A stretch of 64,000 bases of DNA from NCBI RefSeq assembly GCF_000002865.3, contig NW_001865044.1, positions 387,525 through 451,524 on the forward strand, given 5' to 3'. Within the stretch, counting starts at the first letter, position 1. Every line of letters starts with the position of its first letter. This DNA is from Monosiga brevicollis MX1. Taxonomy: Eukaryota > Opisthokonta > Choanoflagellata > Craspedida > Salpingoecidae. Positions 41,482 to 51,034 of the stretch are shown piece by piece. The notes beneath the pieces are model-generated. The model saw only the letters and a list, made by a program, of their open reading frames with translations. It had not been told where the DNA came from and did not search any database. A program made the translations under genes and the position numbers.

Positions 41482-41523
41482 TGACTTGAAGCTCGGAAAC
41501 GCTATCGCGCGAGCTTTGACGAT
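41482..41523 (+). promoter_or_regulatory. SECIS element (type II) in 3' UTR
   Basis: Reads as 5' UGAC, helix UUGAAGCUCG, GAAA bulge, mini-helix CGC/GCG with loop UAUC, helix CGAGCUUUGA, then CGAU. The quartet UGAC/CGAU gives U-U, G-A, A-G, C-C, the non-Watson-Crick SECIS core. The AAA (41497-41499) lies 12 nt after the UGA of the quartet, the usual spacing. Helix II has 10 pairs (seven perfect Watson-Crick next to the loop). The additional mini-helix makes it type II. The lower helix I is weak as read. Confidence 0.88.
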
Positions 41524-42071
41524 TTTTCTTCTTGATGCCAAGCACGGCCCCGTTGATTGTGCTACATGACAGCAACGTTTCGTTGCTGCTAGGCCAATCT
41601 TCGTGACCTCGCATTACGTGAGGTATGCTGAATTGCCCACTGACCTCGAGTGCATTGGCGTGCCTACCGAGTGTTCAGCCTAGAGTGCTCCCGTGCCTCT
41701 TTTTCCCCGGACAGAGGAAAATGAGCTGGGAAGCGTGGGGCCAAACAGCATGGTCGTACTATCAAGATTGTTTTCCATCGACCGCCACGATGCCGCTTTT
41801 TTCCCTCCCATGCTCCTAGATTCAATTCAAGCAGTTGGTCTACCTCTCGCATGCTAGCCTCCGTTCCAGCGGACCAAGAAAAGCCAAGATAGACAGCAAA
41901 CAAAAAGGCATCTGAGCAACGTGCCTGGCTCTGCTCCCACAGTGTGTTTTGCATCCATATCCGTTTTTATGTCGTTGAGACAGACAGAACATGGGCCCGG
42001 CAAAGATGAAAGGAAACACAAAAGAAGAAACAACCCCGAGGGGGAAAAAGTGTTGAAATGCTAGCCCTGTG

Positions 42072-43423
42072 TCAATCATGAGTTTGAATTGGAGTTGGTT
42101 GACAAGCCAAACAGAGCGCGTTGGCCGGTCCCGGACACAGCCCGTAGGCCTCACATCGAGTGCAACGACCACCACGGCAAAGCGCACGAGATGATTCAAA
42201 GCGCGTTACCCACGCGTGGTGGGCCGCGGTAGAGCCCAACTCGGTCGTGAGACGCACCAAATAACGGGCTACCGTAGATTGCGCCGGCCAGCCAGGAGGC
42301 ATAAAAGTGGCACCAAGGTCCCATGCCTGGGACAGCAGCTGTACAGCCGTCGCACGTTCCGAAGGCGTACCCCGTGCTAAAATCTGTCCTAGTCGAAGTG
42401 CCAGTTGGTAACGGACACACTGTGCGCCCGGCGACGCTGGACCCTCAGCTGCCTTGGCGTGCAGGGCACTGAGCAAGCGCACCTGGAGCTCTGCTGGTGC
42501 TTCGAGCGCTCGCCCGAGTTGCTCGAGCGAGACCCCATTCGCGTGAGCAGCAACCTCGAGCTTTGGCTTAGATCCCGGCAGGGATTGCTCCGAATCAAGC
42601 GCCGCTTCTTCTGTGCAGCGAATACAGGTACAGGCAAACCCATATCCGGTGCGCAGCGCCTCCTGGCGCACAGGCCAAGGGTCACCCAGCTCGACATAGC
42701 TGATAGTGATAGGCTCGCCCCGGGCGATATCAGACACACTGCGTATGATCATAGTGCCACCCTCTGGGGGCAGATCGGCACCCGACTCGCGCGGCTTCAT
42801 GGGGGCAGACGCGTCCAAATAATGTGTGGCGTTGGGACGACAGCTGTGGTTGATGGCCGCCGCCTGGGGCCAAAGACCAAGCACGTCAAACCCGGGTTGT
42901 CGTTCATGATCTGTGAGAAAACAGTTGTACATGCAAATGGCTACCAGGCGTTGAAGCTCGCCCGAGGATTGCACGGGAGGCTGCGCCTTGAGCTTGGCGC
43001 GCATGTAACGTAGCGACAACTCGAGGTCGGCCTGATGCAGCGTGCGGATGGGGTCCGAGGCGTTGAACTCGTGTTGGCGCGGCTGGAGTTGGCGCCATGC
43101 CTGGTCCGCTAGTTCTGGTGCCGCCTGTAGCAGTCGGATGGCCACATCGGCATTGGCGCAGATGGGAACTTTGCTGCATTGTGAAACACGCGCGTACCAG
43201 CGTATGAATGAACTCGTCTTGAGCACCAAAAAGCACGCATGTCGCCGACGCATCCGACTTACTCATCATAATAGCCCGTTGGCCGCGCGAGGCACCCAGC
43301 ACTCGGCTCACGCAGGATCAGAGTGCCTGCAGGTATATCCCGGCGCGCAAACAACCCCATTCCTCCATACGCATCAGCGCGACGCTCTGCCCAAGCCCCG
43401 ACGGGCTGACCTGGACCCGCCAT
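42072..43423 (-). CDS. SET-domain protein (SMYD-like) without MYND insert, Cys-rich tail
   Basis: Putative protein-lysine methyltransferase. Exons 43423-43263 and 43173-42072 (junction YYD|DKVPICANADVA). SET domain in two parts: GGMGLFARRDIPAGTLILRE near the start, then AAAINHSCRPNATHYLD and ARGEPITISYVELGDPWPVR. The post-SET cysteines GFACTCIRC follow. These carry the SAM-binding NHSCxPN and the catalytic Tyr of ISYVE. SMYD proteins have a MYND zinc finger between the two SET parts, which is absent here. Instead the last 40 residues carry six Cys (LCRGGRCTRCEAYGLC, then LCLACQ). A second upstream in-frame start is non-ATG. The substrate cannot be inferred. Confidence 0.85.
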
Positions 43424-43535
43424 CACATGCGCGACAAGAAAATTCACACAACTTGACGTTGTTGTCACACAAAATCCGACTCATTCAAAACGTTGCCATA
43501 TATATGCTAAACCTCACTCCAACCTCACAAGCGAT

Positions 43536-43606
43536 GATTCGTTGGTTCAGTGGTAGAATTGCCGCCTGCCACGCGGTAGACCCGGGTTCGATTCCCGGAC
43601 GAATCA
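43536..43606 (+). tRNA. trnG-GCC: tRNA-Gly (GCC anticodon)
   Basis: 71-nt cloverleaf without intron. The acceptor stem GATTCGT pairs with ACGAATC, discriminator A. A box TGGTTCAGTGG, anticodon loop CTGCCAC with anticodon GCC, T arm CCGGG-TTCGATT-CCCGG. It differs from human tRNA-Gly-GCC mainly in the acceptor stem. A T-rich run downstream (43609-43630) could end Pol III transcription. Confidence 0.98.
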
Positions 43607-44053
43607 CATTAATATTTTTGTATTTTACTTTTTTGTGTGTACATTGTCAGATATTTGACGTCAGAGCGGGCTGTTTCCAAGGGTGATGTACTTGGCGTAT
43701 GTGTATTGCGAGTTTGTGTTGATATGGTGCAGCGGCTTGCGATGGTTGATGCAGTCGAATGGAGCTTTAATGCGGGTGTTGTTAATGAGCTGCTTGCTTT
43801 TTTTTTTTGGCTTGGTCGGTGCAGCTCGACCACGACTTGACCGGCGATGATGGGGGGGGGGCCTGTGCCGTGCTAGGGCACGCTGCTCCTCTGAGTCCCT
43901 TTTTTTTTTCTTGACAAGTTGTGGAACTCTCATGGTCTGACTGGATGGGTGGTCTTTGCAGGGGCAGGAAGCTGCTGCAGTGGAGAGGATAGCCCACACA
44001 TACACACGCAGCCGACGCACACAAACACGACACGACACGCGTCATCGTCCATC
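43607..44053. other. Spacer between tRNA-Gly and DNAAF4
   Basis: T/G homopolymers (43799-43808, 43852-43861, 43902-43911) and short runs only. Contains the 5' UTR and promoter of DNAAF4. No gene seen. Confidence 0.4.
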
Positions 44054-46248
44054 ATGCCCGTGGTCATCAAGGACTTCAATTGGACACAAACCGACGACGA
44101 GGTGAGGCGACGAGAGCAAGGGGGGCTGGCCAGGCCACCGAGCCGGCGAGTGGCACAGGAGTGACCGGTGCACACCACCCTGAGGGGAAGGCGGAGGGGG
44201 CACAAGCGTGGGTGAGGGAACTCACCTCGCCAAAATCTCAACCCACAATCAGGTTCATCTGGAAGTGCCGCTCAAGGGCGTCCACCCGAAAAAGGCCGAT
44301 GTTTACACCAACGACGTCTTCGTCAAGGTTTGGCCACCAACGCAGGCGGCGCTTGTCATCTTCCCCTTTGCATTGGACAGACTCACTCTTGAACATGGGT
44401 GCTAGGTCAATGCTCCCCCCTTTCTTTTTGAGGTCGACCTCTTTGCCGCCATTGATGATGGGGCGAGCAAGGCCGTAATTGGCAATGGCGTTGCAGTCTT
44501 CACCCTTGTGAAGCGCGAGCCCGCCACTTGGCCCACCTTGCACCTTCCCGCGTACGTTGCTCAATCCCGAGCACATCTGCCCGCGGCCCAAGGGTGGCGC
44601 AATACGCCCCCTCTCTCCCTTCTCTTTGCCCCTGCACCACTCATCGACACCACCCGCTCCTGTGAACACGCTTTTGTAGTGAACGAGCGGAGCTGCTTCA
44701 AAGGCGCGCCAAGGCTCAGGCTCGCGCCGAGGCACAAATGACAGCTGCTGCGGAAACACGTGCCCTTGAACAACATGAAAAGGAACGCGCAGCTGTGCGA
44801 CGCCAGATGGAGGTGTGATCCACCCCCCTGTCCGCCACAACCCACGTTGGAGATCCCGCCTCAACCGTCTAAAGCAACCACCTGCATTCATCGCGAAACA
44901 ATATCTGAACCGACTCGCTATGATCCTGGATGCCGTACGAGCCTAGATTGAAGAAGCGGAACGCAATGCCATCGAGACAGAAAAACAGCGACAGCGCGAT
45001 GAAGGCACGCTTAGCTGCCCCTGGTACCTCGCTTGTTGGCTAAACCAGTTGTTGCCGCCTGACCTCGTAGCCCTGACCTTGCCCTTCTCTGATTTACACG
45101 TACAATGAGCAGCGGATGCACAGGCCCGGGCGATAACCCAGAACGACGCGGCGCAGCGTCATGGTCTGAGTGGCGCCACGGCCAGTGCAAATCGCCCACC
45201 CGTGCGAACTGCGGGCACCATCAAGGTACAGCCGGCATGTCGATCAACGCTCCACCCCGCCTCAAGCTCACGGCCTCGGGCGCATCGTTTTTGCCGACGA
45301 GCAGTTTACCTTTTCCAAGCGCGAGTTTACGACACCGCAGCGCGAATCGTACCGGCAGCAGGAAGAAGAGGTAACAAGCGCCAACGGCTGTGTTTCCACA
45401 CTCGCCCCAGCTCATGTCGCTTGTTCGCGGCCTGAACCCCAGTGGCTCGAAAAACAAGCTGCGGCCCGCAAGGCCGTGGAGGCGGCCAAGGCCAGCAAGC
45501 CCGGTGATGTGGAGCATGATCCGCTGTGGTACCGAGACAAGGGCCGGTACGTTTCGAATCTTGTCTGGTCCTGCCTGGGCGACCAATTGGGCCGACCGTT
45601 GTCGCAGGGGCAACTCAACTTCCTTGCGACCCGTGAACAATTGGCCTGCGGCCATGCCCGACAGTCAATTTTTCCAGAATGAGGATTATCAAAGCGCCAT
45701 CAATGCCTACACCGCTGGCTGTACGTCTCTGCGTGAACCGGGCTGACCCTGATCTGACCTTGGCGACACACCTCAAATCCGTCAGCTCCTCAGCCCCTCT
45801 CTCACAATTTGGGGATGCGTGTGGGGCATGGGTCCTCTGCAGTGACGCTGGACCCGAGCAACGCAAGCCTCTACTCACTGCGAGCCGCTGCTCATCTCAA
45901 GTGCACCGATCCGCAAGCCGGTGCCATTGATGCGGGCAAGGCCTTATCGCTTCTGCAGCCGCCCTGTCCTAGCAATGCCAAAGATCGTCTCCGCGCCCAT
46001 CTTCGCCGAGCTGTTGCTTTGGAAATGATTGAGGACCTTGATGCCGGTACGCTCGCCCGTTCATGGACCCGTCGACTGCTCCTGAGCCAAACTCTTTCGA
46101 CCTCACCCCCTGGTGTGTTTCTCGGTGCGCACCAGCCCTGCATGACTACCGTCAAGCCGTTGCCATTGCCCCACACGATGCGGATCTTCAAGCAGAATGT
46201 GCTCGCGTTCAGCAGCAACTAGAGGCCTTGCGACTGTCTCAGCAGTAA
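44054..46248 (+). CDS. DNAAF4: Dynein axonemal assembly factor 4 (DYX1C1 homologue)
   Basis: Cytoplasmic co-chaperone for pre-assembly of axonemal dynein arms. Exons 44054-44101, 44253-44327, 44406-44551, 44680-44812, 44947-45004, 45110-45225, 45305-45370, 45443-45546, 45665-45720, 45843-46046 and 46136-46248 sum in phase to about 372 aa (human 420). N-terminal CS/p23-like domain: [20 protein letters not shown], then [20 protein letters not shown] and [21 protein letters not shown] charged helical middle ([19 protein letters not shown]) follows. Then the DYX1 linker [30 protein letters not shown], and three TPRs beginning [20 protein letters not shown]. The intron between 45004 and 45110 uses a GC donor (AAG|GCACGC). 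Its presence implies motile flagella. Confidence 0.95.
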
Positions 46249-46464
46249 AGTTGCACAAATACAGCTGTTTAATCGACTCAGATACAACCTTTGCTTTCCC
46301 CGCATCACCAGCACCACTCAGAGTGCCACACTTGAATCACCACAGAAAGCGCGCGTGCATACGCTTTGGACAATAACCGAGAGCCAGAGTCGAAAGGCAA
46401 GAGGCGGGGGATTCTTATGGGAAGTTGCCCTGTACATGTATTTTCTTTTGACTTTTTCTTTTTT

Positions 46465-46485
46465 TTTTTTTTTTTTTTTTTTTTT
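46465..46485. repeat. Poly-T tract upstream of the CbiX-like gene
   Basis: Long T homopolymer about 25 bp before the ATG. It produces a false phenylalanine run in an upstream-extended frame. Confidence 0.85.
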
Positions 46486-46509
46486 CACGTTTCAAGGAGT
46501 TGCAGTGCC

Positions 46510-47541
46510 ATGTGGCTGTGGGTGCTGGAGTTGGCAGTGGTGGGCTGGAATAGCCTTACTGTGAAGCGCACAGCAACAGAGGACGACAAATCCGCGAGCT
46601 GGCATGTGCTTCCTCCAGCGCAGGGGCGGGCCGTGGTGATACTCGTTGATAATGGATCATTGCGTGCCGCGTCATTTCGCAGTCTCATGCGGTCCGCCCA
46701 CCTGCTGGCTCAGCGGCTCGACCCGCGCGAGGTGGCCACTGTGGTACCAGCTAGCCTGCGCTTCAGTGATCGCATCAAACCCAGCGCACTGAATGGCGCT
46801 CGAGGCGAGGTTTTGACCCATGCTGTGCAGCGCGCCCTTGATGCGGGATACCAAACGATTGTCATCACCCCCTTCTTCATTGCACCCAGCGACCAGCTGC
46901 GAGGCACCATTCCAACTATGCTCCAGCCCCTCATAAGGTCCCGTGAGGAGCCAGATACCGCGCCACCTCGCGTCGTGGTCGCTCGGGCCCTGGTGGATCC
47001 CGAAGACGGCCAGAATGACCAGCGGATCGCCCGCGCCCTGTGCGATAATGTGCTGGCCACTTTGGACGAGCACGACTGGCGTCAGCGGCCCTGCACCGTG
47101 GCTGTGGTAGACCATGGCTCCCCTACACCCGCCGTAACCCATGTCCGCAACCTTTTGGGCACGTGGGTTCGCGATCAGCTTCATCAGCACATGGCCCAGG
47201 CACCTGCGGTCGTTGCCTGCTCCATGGAACGGCGGCCCGATCCAGAATACGATTTCAATGAGCCCTTGCTTGAGTCGCTACCACAACGGGGTCTACTTCC
47301 GCCTGGTCACGCACTCGTGGTAGCATATGCCTTCCTCTCACCGGGTCGACATGCCGGAAAGGGTGGGGATATTGACCAGATCATCAAGGCCATGCTGATG
47401 GGGCCAGAAGCTGCCTCTTTGAACTCAGCCCCTGCCGTCTTCAAAACAAATCTCCTGGGACAACACCCCATCGTGATTGACATCTTACGCGATCGCTGCC
47501 TTAATATCCTGCACCGCCAAGACTGTTTACTGGAGTTGTAG
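46510..47541 (+). CDS. CbiX-type (sirohydrochlorin chelatase-like) protein, intronless
   Basis: Single exon, 343 aa from ATG 46510 with a short hydrophobic N-terminus (MWLWVLELAVVGW). Two CbiX-like halves: GRAVVILVDNGSLRAASFRS with AGYQTIVITPFFIAPSDQLR, and CTVAVVDHGSPTPAVTHVRN with LSPGRHAGKGGDIDQII near the end. The second half keeps the VDHGS metal-site His, while in the first the equivalent is Asn (VDNGS). CbiX/SirB enzymes insert Co or Fe into sirohydr(o)chlorin. The GRHAGxGGDI motif is seen in plant, algal and bacterial members. Intronless coding in this intron-dense window makes lateral transfer a fair inference. The substrate is unproven. Confidence 0.8.
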   Translation: MWLWVLELAVVGWNSLTVKRTATEDDKSASWHVLPPAQGRAVVILVDNGSLRAASFRSLMRSAHLLAQRLDPREVATVVPASLRFSDRIKPSALNGARGEVLTHAVQRALDAGYQTIVITPFFIAPSDQLRGTIPTMLQPLIRSREEPDTAPPRVVVARALVDPEDGQNDQRIARALCDNVLATLDEHDWRQRPCTVAVVDHGSPTPAVTHVRNLLGTWVRDQLHQHMAQAPAVVACSMERRPDPEYDFNEPLLESLPQRGLLPPGHALVVAYAFLSPGRHAGKGGDIDQIIKAMLMGPEAASLNSAPAVFKTNLLGQHPIVIDILRDRCLNILHRQDCLLEL

Positions 47542-47658
47542 AGTTCAGGACCTGCAAACCCAATCCTTGACTCTCAACCTTGATGGTGCCATCGATTTTT
47601 AAAGAACATCCAGATCTCCAAACGAAATTCCGACCTGACTGAAGGTTCCCAACAACAA

Positions 47659-50511
47659 TCACGCGTTGACCAGGCTGGCTCGCACTTCGATGCACACGGG
47701 CACGTCAGGCTCCGCAACTGGAGGATTGGCTGACTTTTGGTCGTCAGCGTCTGTGCCTTTATCTTTGTCCTTCTCCCTCTCTTTCGAAGCCTTGGACGTG
47801 CTGCGTGGTGTTGCTCGTACCGGTGCTGGCGACCTAGAAACCATCCATCATCCGGCACTGACGTGAGAACAGCCTCGCGCTCGCGTTCAAGTCACAGCAA
47901 GACACAATTGTGCAACAACGACACTCGCTAGACTAACTTTCCGCCTAGCTTGCCCCCTTTGCCTTTGGCCTTGGAAGCTTGTGCTTGCGCTGCAGCCAGG
48001 GCGGCGGCTGCTTCATCTTCAGCGGCTGTTGATCAGCCAAACCCATGCAAGCATGAACCAGTGAATGAGCATGAGCATGCACCAAGTCGGGCCATGTGCC
48101 GGCCCCATGTCTACAGACGGGGAGCGCCAACAGACCGTAAGCAGCCGCTGTGCGGCCCATCAGAGGCTGCGGCTCGGGATATGCCCGAGGCCCCAAGAGG
48201 AGATGCACTGGTCGGTCAGACATGGCCTCAGCCAGTGGTGCAGCCGCATAGCATGCCAGTTCTGGTGCTTGATAATCGCTAGCCAGGCCTTGTCCAAGCT
48301 CCCACAAGTCCAGGTGGGCAAGCCCAAGTGTCTCTAATTGAATGGCCTATAACAAAAAGAACAATGGTGGCAAAGTACATCAGCCGTTGAATGATCCAAA
48401 CAAACTGCCTACAGTCCTGTCCCCAGCTCGTGACGCTACAGACGCCCAAATGCCCAACGGCTCGCTCAACCTCGTACCGCTTGTACCGTTTGGCTTTCAT
48501 CCTCGGCAGCTGAATAAGTGACGGTGGCTTGCAGAATCCACACGGCTGCACCGTCTTGCAGCCAAGTCTGCAGGCTTTTGAGGGATGATGGTACGAGGGT
48601 GTGTTGCACCACCGGGTCTGCTGCGCTGAGAGATGCCCAGGTTTGCAAGCCAGAATGCAATGGCTTGCCTTGTCCAAAGATACCAACGTTCCACTGGCCC
48701 AGGGCCTCGTCAAGCGCAGACTGCCGCGCCTCCGCGACGCGCAGCGCCACGGCAGAGGCGGGCTTTGCCTTGCTTTTATCTCGTTTGTCGTTGGGACGGT
48801 CAGGCCGACCCGATGGCGGAGCAGGCGTGCCCGGATCGGCCAGACGCGTCCAGTCCTCCGGCACACGTGTCACCAGAAGAAAGTGGCGCGAAGGAGCCAT
48901 ATCGTCCTCCTGAAATGGGCCCGCAATGAAGGGGGAGAGAGGCGAGGTACAGGCTTGAGCATTTGCCGATCATCTGTGTGTGGCTCTGGCACACAGTCAT
49001 GCACGATACAAGAATACCTGATTCGGATCGGCGTCCAGCGGTGGCAGGCGACGCAGATGCTGCGAGAAATGGAGCAATGAGCCGTGAATGACAAGCAGGA
49101 ACGGCAGCCAGAACGAAGAGGAGCGTCAACAAAAGAGTCGACGAAGCAATCAGAGGCCAGCCAAGGTGCATCAAAAATTAAGGCCGACGAGGTTTCATGC
49201 TAACCTGTATTTTGCAGAGGTGAAGCGATACGCGCGGGGGGTCGGACACGTCGACAATGGGGTTTGTGGCGCGCCAAGTAATGTCCTTGCGAGTCAGTGG
49301 TATGTCATCAATTGTGCGAGTAGCGGGGCCCGTGTGCGCCAAGAGCCAGGGACGGTAACTGTGGACATTCGTTCAGACGGGATCCAGCAATCACAGCCGA
49401 GAGCCTGTGAGTCACCGTTTGTCCACTGCTTCATCGTTTTAAACAAGCCATGCGTACTTGGAGTGAAGGGCCAGGCTTGTGCCCAAAGCTTGAAAGTTGG
49501 AGAGAGCCGATAGTTCACTCAAAACCTGTCGAGCCCCGCACACCCCTCTTACACATGTGAGCTAAGCACACGTGGGGACTGGCAGGGTGGACTTTGAGCA
49601 CGAGGGGACAGCGAGCAGGGCACAACGCACCGCTTGGAGTTCTGCCCAGTCACTGATGTCCGTGTATGAGAGATCCAGCGACCATAGATTTTGTGCAAAA
49701 GGCGCGGTGCTAAGCGGGTGCGTCGTGGAAATCTTCAAGCGATTCAAAGTTGTGAGACACGATTAATCGACGAGAAAAGACCTGCAGATCTTGCGCCCAC
49801 AACAAGACGGGAAAAAAACACGCACCGGGTTGGCGGCAAGACCTAGGTGTCGCAGGTTCGGGGGGCCGTTGTGTGCCAAGCCGGCGACACTGTCAATCTT
49901 GTTGGCACCCAGGTGCAGGATTTGCAGATTGGATGGAAGTTGATCACCAGCCACGGTTGTGATGCGGTTGCCTGTCAGATCTAGCTGTTCAAGTGCAACG
50001 AGCTCGGCCACGGACGAAGGCACGGCGTTGAGCTTGGGAGAAGAAGATGGGTGCGCACAGGCAGGTGCAAGATAAGTGGGGTGAGCGATGGCGTGATAAT
50101 CGAGTCGGGGTGGGGGTCGGGGTCGGGGTCGGGACCGAGACTTACTCCCGTCTCCGCAAGACAGAGATGACGGAGCATGGCAAAGACGTCGAGACGAGTC
50201 AACGGCTGATTCTGGCAGGCTGCCACAATACTTGATGTCTGGTCAGAAATGCTACTGAGGCCATCCTGTTCATCCCCGGGAAGGGCTGACAAGACATCTG
50301 TCGTGACGCTTTGGGCTTCCGCATCGTCGTCCACCCCAGCACCTGCACCCATGCGCCTTGACTTGCGCAGCTCGCGCTGTGTCTTATCTAGACGTGCTGC
50401 GATGCGGCGGTGACGTCGGTTGGCCTCTTCTTGCGTGGCACAGCTCAAGGGATCGCCGGCGAGTCGCAATGTCCGCAGCCATCGTTCAACTGGATCCATG
50501 TCCTCTGCCAT
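47659..50511 (-). CDS. LRRC43: LRRC43-like leucine-rich-repeat protein
   Basis: Likely axonemal leucine-rich-repeat protein. Clear exons: 50511-50146, 50032-49826, 49732-49631, then exons at about 49.5, 49.38-49.21 and 49.06 kb, a long exon from about 48.91 to 48.49 kb, about 48.35-48.14, 48.03-47.94 and 47.83-47.659 kb. LRR part: LVALEQLDLTGNRITTVAGD, LQILHLGANKIDSVAGLAHN, NLRHLGLAANP, LWSLDLSYTDISDWAELQA, matching the order in vertebrate LRRC43 (SLDLSFNDLTDL). Later YRPWLLA and DDIPLTRKDI agree with its YYRGL..LDDITVS segment. The C-terminus has the same Lys/Gly-rich stretch (KAKGKGGKLGG) and the VEVQ-like ending PDVPVCIEVRASLVNA. Exon edges in the 47.9-49.5 kb part are approximate. Confidence 0.8.
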
Positions 50512-51034
50512 GCCAGCGGTGAAGACCGTGCACACGCAGACGAATCGTGCTCGAGTCAGGGCAGAAAGCCCAGACTCTGGCTCCTCCCGCCACGCCACAG
50601 GTTGTATACCCTCTTGCTGTTTTTCAAGACAGACCCGTCCCCCTACAGACCGGGCAGCACCCAGTGGAACAGGCAACCGCCGCAAGCGATCTCGCACATC
50701 GACACACGCACACACACACACACACTCGCGCTCTCTCGCTCGCTCTCTCTCTCTCTCAGACACACGAAAAGCGTTTGGTCGTCAGGGCCCTGTATGGAAG
50801 TCTGATAAATATCACGCTATCGCATCCGACTTCATTCGAGGCTAAATGCTGACATCTGACATCGTGCGTGTGTGCTGTGTGTGTGTGTGTGTGTGTGCTG
50901 AAGCAGTTTGAGAGGCGCCGCGTGACGAGAGAGCGACGGCGGCGGGGAGGAGATAGCGTGTCTGGTGCTTGTGGTGCTGGTGGTGCTTGTGGTGCTTGTG
51001 GTGCTTGTGGGATTGTGGACCTGACCTTGTCAAG
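50512..51034. other. Divergent promoter region (LRRC43-like / CCDC137-like)
   Basis: CA/CT tracts at 50705-50760 and a GT tract at 50875-50898, then triplet-like GGTGCTTGT repeats at 50965-51008 in the 5' UTR of the CCDC137-like gene. No separate gene. Confidence 0.5.

Noticed and set aside
46366-46509. Upstream start for the CbiX-like protein including a poly-Phe stretch
   Set aside because: The Phe run is a poly-T homopolymer just upstream; ATG 46510 is the natural start.
47945-48900. Two independent minus-strand genes starting at 48900 and 48307
   Set aside because: They fit as C-terminal exons of the LRRC43-like gene, and the C-terminal Lys/Gly-rich and VEVQ-like features match that family.
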